NCBI RefSeq assembly: GCF_028372415.1
Contig: NC_092873.1
Location: 354,392,660-354,456,659, forward strand
DNA from: Notamacropus eugenii
Lineage: Eukaryota; Chordata; Mammalia; Diprotodontia; Macropodidae
DNA length: 64,000 nt
Direction: 5' to 3'
The position numbers and the translations under genes are program-made. The notes beneath the pieces are model-generated. The model ran no database searches and had not been told where the DNA came from. It was given only the letters and a program-made list of their open reading frames with translations. Positions 62,701 to 64,000 of the stretch are shown piece after piece; position 1 is the stretch's first letter, and the number at the start of each line of letters is the position of its first letter.

Positions 62701-64000
62701 TAAAGATGCTAGGTGAGGTTAGAAATGGAGGAGATTGCTTGGAAGTAGCAGGGGAGGCTTCCTCAAAGAGGTGACTTTTGGTGGGGGGATTTAAGCCCCA
62801 CAGTTCTTGGATATTCTTCAATTTCAACTGTGAAGACTCTACCTTCTCCCATGACCTTATTTCCCTGTGAGTGTAGGAGTATAACTTCGGAGAGATGATA
62901 CTGACCCCTGCCCTCCCCTCCCTTCCCTCTCTCTAGTCTCGCCCCTGTGAAAGGAGGGGAATTGTTACTTCTTGTCTCTTGACTAATGCTGACCACTCCT
63001 GGTCCTGTGTCCTAATGGAGAAGGAAGCAAAACCCCAGATAACACAGAATGGCAGCTGTAGCAGAACATAAATATCTGCTTGGACTTTGGAATGTACGAT
63101 TTTTTATTTTGGTATCTGATTTTCCTTAGAAAAATTTAATTGCTGGGGCAGCTGGAATCAGGGGGATCTAAGTTCAAATCTAGCCTCAGATGCTTACTAA
63201 TAACTTTGTGGCCCTGGGTAAGTCACTTAACCTGATTGACTCAAAAAAAAAGAAGAAAAAAGAAAAATAATTGCTAGCATTTATCTAGAAGTCAGGCTTG
63301 CAAAGTGCTTTACCCATATTATCTCATTTGATCTTCACAAGTACCTTGGGGAGATAGTGTAGATGGGGAAAATGAGGTGCAGAGTAATTATGACTTGCAG
63401 TGAAATTACATGGCTAGTAAGTGTCTAAAGCCAGATTTGAACTCAAGTCTGTTGACTCTTAAGCCAGCACTGCCCACCTATCCGCCTTATTTCTTAAAAC
63501 CTCCCCAAGGATTTAGTGGGCAGACTGACCCAGGATGTAGAGCTAAGGGATATATTGTAAGGACACTGGCCCAAGATTGAATTCAGTTCAACAAATGTTG
63601 ATTAAGCATCTACTTTTTTCTTTTTAAAAATAGTATCTTATTTTTTTCCCATTACTTATGGAGATAAATTTTAACATTCATTTAAAAAAATTTTTGAGTT
63701 CCATATTTTCTCCCTACCTCCCCAAGATGGGTGGTAAGCAAGGTTATATATGCACAATTATGTAAAACATTTCTATTTTAGTCATGTTGTAAAAGAAAAC
63801 ACAAACCCAAAGGAGAAAAAAGCGTGAAAATAATTTGCTTCAATCTGCATTCAGTTTCCATGAGTTCTTTGGAGGTAGATAACATTTTTCCCTGTGAGTC
63901 CTTTGGAATTGTCTTGGATCACTGTATTGCTGAGAAGAGCTAAGTCATTCATAGCTCCTCTTCACACAGTAGTGCTATTACTGTGTACAGTGTTCATCTG
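18474..64000 (+). CDS. LASP1: LASP1 (LIM and SH3 protein 1), 5' part: exons 18474-18542, 28561-28655, 42976-43060, 53478-53585; runs off the right edge
   Basis: The four exons join in frame to 357 nt, residues 1-119, nearly identical to mammalian LASP1. The LIM domain (about 5-56) keeps all zinc ligands: C5, C8, H26, C29, C32, C35, C53, H56. Nebulin-type actin-binding repeats follow: repeat 1 near 61-95 ([17 protein letters not shown]) and repeat 2 from about 97 ([20 protein letters not shown]). The linker and C-terminal SH3 domain are not in the window; I found no exon beginning IKYHEEF before 64000. LASP1 is a cytoskeletal adaptor at focal adhesions and podosomes, binding F-actin through its nebulin repeats. 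All splice sites seen are GT/AG. Introns are 10.0, 14.3, 10.4 and more than 10.4 kb. Residue 24 is Tyr where I remember Phe in human. Confidence 0.97.
20575..20715 (+). mobile_element. MIR-family SINE fragment, forward
   Basis: AGAGCTCTAGTTCTAGGTCA, ACTGGGTTCAAATGCTGCTT, TATGTGACTTTGGCAAAGGC and TTATCTGTAAAATGAGGG follow the MIR order. Confidence 0.7.
22195..22260. other. AT-rich patch with clustered homeodomain-like TAAT cores in LASP1 intron 1
   Basis: TTAATTATTCATTATAATAA followed by TCATTGTTATTGCAG is unusually TAAT-dense for its G+C-rich surroundings. A regulatory role is only a possibility. Confidence 0.3.
23945..24060 (+). mobile_element. Ancient CATTTATTAAGC-type repeat fragment
   Basis: TTTGTGCTAGACCCTGGGGA, TACAGAACCAAGAATGAAAT and CCTGCCTTCAAGACACTTAT match the block described at 5696. 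Confidence 0.6.
24517..24606 (-). mobile_element. Marsupial SINE/MIR head fragment, reverse
   Basis: GGTCACATGGCTAGTAAATG, CAAGGCCAGATTTAAAGTCC, GTGCTCTATCCACTGGGCCA and CCTAACTGCCCC form the complement of the tRNA-like head of the family. Confidence 0.75.
25764..25986 (-). mobile_element. Marsupial SINE, reverse, with 10-bp target duplication
   Basis: The element begins with its T-rich tail complement (TTTTGTTGTTCAGACG) and ends in the head complement. Direct repeats CTTGGCACAT flank it at 25754-25763 and 25987-25996. Confidence 0.9.
26013..26663 (+). mobile_element. Marsupial SINE, forward, split by a LINE fragment, with 9-bp target duplication
   Basis: The head GGGCAACTAGATGGCACACA and core up to CCAGTATCTTT (26195) resume at 26598 with CCAGTATCTTTGTCAAGAAA and CAAATGGGGTCACTGAAG. 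Direct repeats GCTTAATAA flank it at 26004-26012 and 26664-26672. Confidence 0.92.
26196..26597 (-). mobile_element. L1-type LINE 3' end, antisense, with 11-bp target duplication
   Basis: It starts with a T-rich tail complement (CTTTTAATATTTAAGTTTAT), then GTTTTCAACATTCATTTCCA and TTGAGTTTCAAATTTTCTCC. Direct repeats CCAGTATCTTT lie at 26185-26195 and 26598-26608. A related piece is at 63612-64000. The family is from memory. Confidence 0.8.
27405..27612 (-). mobile_element. Marsupial SINE, reverse
   Basis: TTGTTCAGTGATTTCAGTCT, AATTTTCTTGGCAAAGATAC, CAGCTCATTTTACAGGCGAG and GGGTCACACAGCTAGAAGTA in order; the head is partly lost. Confidence 0.88.
28108..28335. mobile_element. DNA-transposon end plus reverse MIR fragment
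   Basis: TTATTCCAAGAAGGGGTCTC, CCAAAGGACCCATGACACAA and CCGGTTAAGATCTTCC match the 3' end of the element at 35940. GAGGCCCAGAGAGGGTAAGC, GGTCACACAGCAGAGCC and TTGAACCTAGGTCC are reverse MIR. Confidence 0.55.
28561..28655 (+). CDS. LASP1: LASP1 coding exon 2 (residues 24-55)
   Basis: The acceptor is CTTCCCCCAG; 95 nt; donor GTGAGTC. It encodes [31 protein letters not shown] and two bases of the Ala codon. It carries zinc ligands H26 to C53 of the LIM domain. Confidence 0.98.
28676..28832. repeat. Purine-rich (GAGA/GGAA) tract just after LASP1 exon 2
   Basis: About 155 bp of almost pure A/G on the plus strand beginning about 20 nt past the exon 2 donor. Such tracts can form triplex DNA and can bind purine-rich splicing regulators. 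Confidence 0.8.
28898..28944. repeat. (GT)n/(GC)n alternating tract
   Basis: GTGTGTGCGTG units grade into GCGCGCGTGCGCGTGCGCGT, a strongly alternating purine-pyrimidine stretch of the kind that favours Z-DNA. Confidence 0.85.
29660..29770 (+). mobile_element. Ancient CATTTATTAAGC-type repeat fragment
   Basis: CACTCAACAAAGCCCAACTG, TATGCTGGGTACTCCGGTAG and CCTACCTTCAAGGATTTT fit the 5696 block. Confidence 0.55.
29830..30002. repeat. (CA/TA)n low-complexity tract
   Basis: About 170 bp of ACATA, TATATA and CACACA units, directly upstream of the 7SL pseudogene. Confidence 0.9.
30009..30290 (+). pseudogene. 7SL (SRP) RNA pseudogene, near full length
   Basis: It follows 7SL RNA from end to end: ACCAGGTGTGGTGG for GCCGGGCGCGGTGG, GCTACTGAGGAGGCTGAAG, ATCATTTGAGTTCAGG, GATGTCCTCACTAAATTTAG, GAGGAGGGGCGAACTAGCCC, AGGTCAGAAAAATGGAGCAA, and an end near CCTGCCTAGATAAG with an A-rich tail (AAAATAAATA). 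Both Alu-domain and S-domain sequences are present, so it copies the whole RNA and is not an Alu/B1-type SINE. Divergence is substantial (many C-to-T and G-to-A changes), so it is old and not expected to act in SRP. It is in the sense orientation of LASP1 intron 2. Confidence 0.85.
30404..30621. mobile_element. Short non-autonomous hAT-type DNA transposon (218 bp)
   Basis: The ends are inverted: CAGAGGTATCAAATGC against CAGCAGTGTCAAACTC (complement of the right end). Eight-base duplications ATCTGGGG (30396-30403) and ATCTAGGG (30622-30629) flank it with one mismatch. The interior (CATATGGCCCACAACATTCC, ATTAAAATGTAATTGGGAAA, TTTTCTAAGTCAGTATACAA) matches a marsupial repeat I recognise. No transposase. 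Confidence 0.82.
30650..30845 (+). mobile_element. MIR-family SINE, forward
   Basis: TACTGGGTTTAAATGGTTGT, CTTCATCTATAAAATGGGGA and TTATTGTGAGACAAGTACTT follow the MIR core and tail. Confidence 0.65.
33120..33300 (-). mobile_element. MIR-family fragment, reverse
   Basis: AGGAAATGAGGCCCAGATAG, TGCTCAAAGTCACACAGGTA and TGGATTCGATTCCAGATCCT. Confidence 0.65.
33975..34045. repeat. (CA)n-rich tract
   Basis: CACACACATACTAG, then CTCTCTCTCACACACATACA and CACACACACACACATATGTG. Confidence 0.85.
34700..34865 (+). mobile_element. MIR-family 3' part, forward
   Basis: TCTGTAAAATGAGAATACAA, AGTACCTACCTGCTGAGG and AAAGTACTTGGCAGGCATTT. Confidence 0.6.
35940..36410. mobile_element. Old DNA-transposon relic (GGGGTCCATGACACA-type end)
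   Basis: The right end, ATTTTATGCGTTTAAAAACA, TTCTGAAAAGGAGGTATG, CAAAGGAGGTGTCCATGACA, matches the family seen at 7415 and 28108. The left limit is uncertain and unrelated sequence may be inserted. Confidence 0.45.
37800..37940 (-). mobile_element. MIR-family fragment, reverse
   Basis: GGAACTGGAAGGGACCTTGG, TGAGGAAACTGAAGCCCAGA and GGACTCGAACTTAGGGCTCC. Confidence 0.6.
38824..38865. promoter_or_regulatory. 42-bp inverted repeat with GTTAATCT/AGATTAAC ends
   Basis: The outer 8-mers are perfect inverted copies, and inner TGTGGGATT and AATTCCCACT also pair. The half-sites resemble HNF1 (GTTAAT) and K50-homeodomain (GGATTA) motifs. Location: LASP1 intron 2. A regulatory role is inference only. 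Confidence 0.4.
39098..39155. repeat. (CA)n/(CG)n alternating tract
   Basis: TACACACTCACGCAGGTGCG then CATGCGCGCACACACGCACA. Confidence 0.8.
40490..40726 (-). mobile_element. Marsupial SINE, reverse
   Basis: GTTGTTGTTGAGTTGTTTTT, CCATTTGGGATTTTCTTGGC, AATGGTTTGCCATCTCCTTC, TTTACAGATGAGGAAACTAA and GACTTGCCCAGGGTCCTACA. Nearly full length. Confidence 0.9.
40740..41450 (+). mobile_element. L2 LINE 3' part, forward, degraded
   Basis: CCTCCTAATTAGTCTCCCTG, CCAGACTGTGTCACCCTCCT, AATGGCTCCCTATTTATTAC, CTGTTTGGCTTTTAAAGCCC and CAGAAGCCTTTCCTGAGTTC are L2 landmarks in order. A short unrelated piece (about 41225-41310, GAGCTCTTTGCAGACCTTAA) interrupts it. Confidence 0.82.
41457..41700. mobile_element. 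Old DNA-transposon relic with inverted AGGGGTTCTTAACC-type ends
   Basis: The left end reads AGTACTTAACCTGGGATCCA; the right end reads CAGACTGCCAAAGGAGTCCA then ATGTTCAGAACCCCTGCC. The complement of the right end mirrors the left. Same family as at 7415 and 52840. Confidence 0.6.
41785..42032 (-). mobile_element. THER1/MIR-type CORE-SINE, reverse
   Basis: TAGCTAACATTTATATATCA, TATTATCTCATTTGAACTTT, CATTTTACAGATGAGGAAAC, CTGAGGCCGGATTTGAACTT and GATTCCAGGCTCAGAACTCT. Nearly complete. Confidence 0.82.
42070..42930 (+). mobile_element. Long ancient CATTTATTAAGC-type repeat, interrupted by a SINE
   Basis: The left part has AAGCATTTGTTAAACACTCT, TGTCAGGCACTGTGGGAAGT and AAGGAGCTCATTATCTAAAA; then GGTTTGATCCTGGAGATAAC, GGAAGCCCCTGGAGATGATT and GCTATTGAAATAATCCAGTT. 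After the SINE it resumes with AGTAGGATGAGAGG. This is the longest copy of this family in the window. Confidence 0.6.
42592..42830 (+). mobile_element. Marsupial SINE, forward, full length
   Basis: GGCAACTGGGTGGCCCAGTG, AGAGTCAGGAAGACTCATCT, AGCTGTGTGACCCTGGGCAA, AATGGCAAACCACTTCAGTA and TCATGAAGAGTCAGATAGGA. It ends 145 bp before LASP1 exon 3. Confidence 0.93.
42976..43060 (+). CDS. LASP1: LASP1 coding exon 3 (residues 55-83)
   Basis: The acceptor is TTGTGTTACAG; 85 nt; donor GTAAGGA. It completes Ala55, supplies the last LIM ligand H56 and encodes [20 protein letters not shown] then QSELQSQ, most of nebulin repeat 1. Confidence 0.98.
43330..43540 (-). mobile_element. MIR-family fragment, reverse
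   Basis: CCCCATTTTATGGATGAGGC, then a second GTGTTTTGGATGAGGAAGCT and TTGTCTGAAATCACATAAAT. Two overlapping remnants are possible. Confidence 0.5.
43960..44060 (+). mobile_element. Ancient CATTTATTAAGC-type repeat fragment
   Basis: AGCATTTAATTAAGGACTTG, CAAGCATGATTCTAAGCACT and CTGCTCTCAGGAGGCTCACA. Confidence 0.65.
44231..44509 (-). other. Unexplained 92-codon stop-free frame, possible fragment of a retrocopy
   Basis: The minus-strand frame has no ATG but reads without a stop for 92 codons, with protein-like low-complexity segments: [40 protein letters not shown] and [20 protein letters not shown], followed by PERKKK and a stop. The Pro/Ser/Thr/Glu-rich, disordered-looking composition differs from the flanking intron. 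I do not recognise the protein. It could be part of a processed gene copy, part of a repeat, or chance. Nothing indicates it is expressed. Confidence 0.3.
44770..44970 (+). mobile_element. MIR/SINE copy, forward
   Basis: GACAGGTGGGGCAATGGATA, AAAGACCTGAGTTCAGTGCA, AGCTGTGTGACCCTAGGCAC, CAAATGAGATAAAATTTTAA and CACATAGTAAGTACTTAATA. The poly-pyrimidine array begins directly after it. Confidence 0.75.
44982..45268. repeat. (CCTT)n polypyrimidine array
   Basis: About 285 bp of C/T, with a core of roughly 19 perfect TTCC units between 45127 and 45202 flanked by CCCT and CTTT variants. The Lys/Glu/Gly- and Phe/Leu/Pro-rich frames across it are repeat artefacts. Confidence 0.95.
48600..48760. repeat. 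(CCTTT)n pentanucleotide array
   Basis: Roughly 17-18 near-perfect CCTTT units from about 48618, grading into TTTTTCC, CTTCC and CCTCT variants. It lies just before an antisense LINE piece. Confidence 0.95.
48765..49140 (-). mobile_element. L1-type LINE 3' end, antisense
   Basis: TTTTTTTACATCATCCAGAT, CTCCCAGAGAGCCGTCCTAC, GATCAGCAGAACTGATCTAA, CAACGTTCCACATCCCGCAT and GTACATTATTTTCCTGGCTG in order; the same order as at 59160. Confidence 0.75.
49490..49577 (+). mobile_element. L2/MIR 3' end fragment
   Basis: CAGTACTTAGCACAGCTGCT, GGCACATAGTAAGTATTTAA and TAAATGTTTATTG. Confidence 0.6.
49735..49965 (+). mobile_element. MIR-family SINE, forward
   Basis: GTGTTCAAATCCTGTCTCAG, AGCTGTGTGGCTTTGGGTCT, CAGTTTCTTCATCCGTAAAA and GGTCATATGTGTGAAGTTC. 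Confidence 0.75.
50415..50900 (-). mobile_element. Two reverse MIR-family fragments
   Basis: The first has AAGATGAGAAAATGGAGGGT and CCAAGTCCCACTGACTCCAA. The second has TTTTTACAGATAAAAAAATA, GGCCCAGGGAGGTTAAGTAA and ACTTGCCCAAGTCATACTGG. A T16 run at 50769-50784 lies between them. Confidence 0.55.
51690..51830 (+). mobile_element. MIR-family fragment, forward
   Basis: GCTGAGTTTGGAGTTAGGTT, GGGGCAAATCACTTCACCCT and TTTCCTCATCCATAAAATCC. Confidence 0.55.
52415..52625 (-). mobile_element. THER1/MIR-type CORE-SINE, reverse
   Basis: TAATAAAATAACTAGCCTTT, TTTAATCCTCACACTATCCC, CCCATTTTACAGATGGGGAA and CAGGATTCAAATTTAGATCT. Confidence 0.8.
52840..53035. mobile_element. Old DNA-transposon relic (inverted GCAGGGG..TTAACC-type ends)
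   Basis: TGCAGGGGCCTTCTGGCTGT on the left, CATAAAGTAAAATCCATAAA inside, and GGATTAAGAAACCCTGTTAA on the right. Same family as 41457. Confidence 0.5.
53478..53585 (+). CDS. LASP1: LASP1 coding exon 4 (residues 84-119)
   Basis: The acceptor is CTTTCCTCTAG; 108 nt (36 codons, phase 0 both ends); donor GTAGGT. It encodes [20 protein letters not shown] then [16 protein letters not shown], the end of nebulin repeat 1 and most of repeat 2. Reading past the donor gives a long frame, which is intronic CT/GT repeat and not protein. Confidence 0.98.
53590..53650. repeat. (CT)n-rich tract immediately after the exon 4 donor
   Basis: CTGTCTCTCAGTCTCTGTCT then CTCTCTTTCTCTCTCTCTCT, starting about 12 nt inside the intron. 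Confidence 0.9.
53726..53784. repeat. (TG)29 microsatellite, 140 nt past the LASP1 exon 4 donor
   Basis: An uninterrupted 59-bp run after GGAGGGGGGGC. In RNA this is a UG repeat, the known binding target of CELF and TDP-43 proteins. Confidence 0.97.
54440..54668 (-). mobile_element. THER1/MIR-type CORE-SINE, reverse
   Basis: AACATTTATATAGCGCTCTG, ATATCTCATTTGATCCTCAC, GGTTAAGTGATTTGCCCAGG, TTTGAACTCAGGTCTTCTCG and GTGCTCTATCCACTTTGCC. Confidence 0.85.
54870..55500 (-). mobile_element. Two reverse MIR-family fragments with a non-repeat stretch between
   Basis: 54875-55010 has TGAAGCACAGAGAGGTTCAC and GAACCCAGATCTGAGCCTC. 55395-55500 has GATTTACCCAGGGTCACACA and TTCAACCCAGACCTTCCTGA. Between them I see nothing assignable. 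Confidence 0.55.
55905..56085 (+). mobile_element. MIR-family SINE, forward
   Basis: GACTGTGTTTGAATCCTTCT, TGGGCAAATCTTTTAACTTC, CTTTGGGCCTCAGTTTCCCC and ATTTGTAAAATATAATGG. Confidence 0.7.
56640..57130. mobile_element. L3/CR1-type LINE 3' fragment with a reverse MIR piece
   Basis: AACTCCTAGTTCTGTCCTCT, AATTCCTCTTCTGAATGGCA and AGATACTTTAAGACAGCAAT match the CR1/L3 3' region. GAGGTGAGAAAACTGAGGCC and CATGTCATGCAGCTGGTGCC are MIR-like. Confidence 0.55.
59160..59600 (-). mobile_element. L1-type LINE 3' end, antisense, with a short insertion
   Basis: TTTGTTTTTACATTACCTTC, CAAAACCAGCCAACATATCA, GTCTGCACAATATTCCATAT, then after an unrelated piece (about 59385-59440) GGTCAATGTGTTTCATTATT and GGGTCATTGTTTAAACTGTT. 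Confidence 0.7.
60255..60467 (-). mobile_element. Marsupial SINE, reverse
   Basis: GACCCCATTTGGGGTTTCTT, CCAGCTCATTTTATTCAGTG, AACTGAGGCAAACAGGGTTA, TGAGGCCAGATTTGAACTGA and CCATCTAGCTACCCC. Confidence 0.9.
60468..60790 (+). mobile_element. Ancient CATTTATTAAGC-type repeat, interrupted by an unidentified ~140-bp block
   Basis: GAGTGCTAGGCATGGTAGTA, AATTCAGAAGGACAAAGAAG and CGCCCTCC give way at about 60540 to GAAGCTGAAAAGCAGGGAGG, GAGAAGACCAGAGGACTGCA and AGAGACAGCTGGTCCGGGCA. From about 60669 CTCAAGGTCCTCCTGATTTA resumes the host. A second copy starts near 60714 (CATTTCTTGAGTGCTTATAT). Confidence 0.5.
60800..61480 (+). mobile_element. L2 LINE 3' part, forward, interrupted by another repeat
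   Basis: TTGCACTGGCTGTTCCTTTC and CTACTGCACTGTGAAGCTCA lie left of the interruption. TGCCTAGAATGCACTCCTTC and CACCTTCTACATTCTCTTCC lie right of it. Confidence 0.65.
61070..61303 (+). mobile_element. Marsupial interspersed repeat with CCAAGGTCTCCCAGTGCATC, family name uncertain
   Basis: GGCCAAGGTCTCCCAGTGCA, TCATCTCCAGTCATCCTGAT, CACTCAAAACAAAGTTAAGT, GCAAGTCATGTCATCATTTC and GGCAACGAAGGATGAACACA. I recognise this block as repeated in marsupial DNA but cannot name it with confidence. Confidence 0.6.
61482..61728 (+). mobile_element. Marsupial SINE, forward, full length
   Basis: GGACAGCTGGGTGGGTAGTG, CCTGGAGTCAGGAAGACTCA, TTCAAATTCAGCCTCAGACG, TGTGTGACCTTGGGCAAGTC, AAATGAGCTGGATAAAGAAA and AAATGGGGTCAGGAAGAGTT. 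Confidence 0.93.
61900..62360 (+). mobile_element. Ancient CATTTATTAAGC-type repeat remnants
   Basis: AATCAGTCAACAAAGTATTT, ACTGATTTTGAAGGAAGTTA, CCTATGCAAATGCTTGGAAG and then ACTGTGCTGGGCACTGGGGT are parts of the long copy at 42070 in partly shuffled order, so probably two copies. Confidence 0.5.
62388..62603 (-). mobile_element. THER1/MIR-type CORE-SINE, reverse
   Basis: GAGCTAACATTTATATATGG, TTTGTCCTTCACAACAACCC, CTCATTTTACAGTTAAGGAA, CCCAGGGTCACACAGCTATT and GGCAGGATTTGAATTCAAGT. Confidence 0.85.
63143..63262 (+). mobile_element. Short marsupial SINE (head plus A-rich tail), forward
   Basis: GGGGCAGCTGGAATCAGGGG, AAGTTCAAATCTAGCCTCAG, TTGTGGCCCTGGGTAAGTCA and CACTTAACCTGATTGACTCA, then an A-rich tail. 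It lacks the second half seen in other copies. Confidence 0.82.
63270..63482 (-). mobile_element. THER1/MIR-type CORE-SINE, reverse
   Basis: TTGCTAGCATTTATCTAGAA, ATTATCTCATTTGATCTTCA and CTAAAGCCAGATTTGAACTC. It abuts the tail of the preceding SINE. Confidence 0.78.
63612..64000 (-). mobile_element. L1-type LINE 3' end, antisense, continuing past the window
   Basis: It starts T-rich, then ATTTTAACATTCATTTAAAA, TTGAGTTCCATATTTTCTCC, GCTTCAATCTGCATTCAGTT, CCTTTGGAATTGTCTTGGAT and GCTGAGAAGAGCTAAGTCAT. It lies inside a CATTTATTAAGC-type repeat (left flank near 63580). Confidence 0.78.

Larger units (their letters stand above)
53586..64000 (+). other. LASP1 intron 4 (5' part; continues past the window)
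   Basis: More than 10.4 kb without a further LASP1 exon. It is dense in SINE, THER1, L2, L3-type and L1-type copies. Between 57.2 and 58.9 kb I see no repeat or gene that I can name. Confidence 0.85.

Noticed and set aside
53586-64000. LASP1 exon 5 (expected to begin IKYHEEF)
   Set aside because: No matching translation with splice sites was found before the right edge; it probably lies beyond the window.

Overview
The window reads as a nuclear chromosome segment from a marsupial. The best evidence is a very abundant tRNA-derived SINE, found at more than ten sites on both strands. Its body carries the marsupial-type signature (GTGTGACCCTGGGCAAGTCA, then AATGAGCTGGAGAAGGAAAT, then a CCAAATGGGGTCA-type end). 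Old MIR/THER1, L2, L3/CR1 and antisense L1-type 3' ends accompany it. The genes are intron-containing, have consensus splice sites and translate to close matches of mammalian proteins. Their order matches human 17q12 as I remember it: C17orf98 - RPL23 - tRNA-Cys genes - LASP1.

Layout. (1) 192-2870, minus strand: a complete three-exon C17orf98 orthologue of 154 codons. (2) 2871-6540: spacer, largely an L2 copy plus smaller repeats. (3) 6545-10525, minus strand: complete RPL23 (five coding exons, 140 aa), with two related H/ACA snoRNAs of the SNORA21 type in introns 3 and 2, a CpG-rich promoter and two identical GTCACGTGAC palindromes upstream. (4) 10.7-17.9 kb: spacer with three intact tRNA-Cys(GCA) genes (12384-12455 minus, 14780-14851 plus, 17770-17841 minus), a ~390-bp AT-rich imperfect palindrome, an L1-type fragment, tetra- and dinucleotide tracts and a CpG-rich patch with no assigned gene. 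(5) 17.86-19.1 kb: CpG island carrying LASP1 exon 1. (6) 18474 to the right edge: LASP1 exons 1-4 on the plus strand, encoding residues 1-119 (LIM domain, first nebulin repeat and part of the second). The remaining coding exons (end of nebulin repeat 2, linker, SH3) lie beyond the window.

The LASP1 introns are repeat-rich but contain notable items: a four-layer nest of insertions with recognisable target-site duplications (25.6-26.7 kb), a near full-length 7SL RNA pseudogene (30.0-30.3 kb), a small hAT-type DNA transposon with terminal inverted repeats and an 8-bp duplication (30.4-30.6 kb), a 92-codon open frame of unknown origin (44.2-44.5 kb, minus), and long pyrimidine microsatellites.

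How the parts relate: RPL23 is a 60S ribosomal protein whose introns host rRNA-modification guides; the tRNA-Cys genes add a Pol III translation component; LASP1 is an actin-binding adaptor and is neighbour only by position. I found no sign of a new multi-gene system, no recognisable endogenous retrovirus and nothing prokaryotic. All identifications are by eye and memory; none was checked by alignment.
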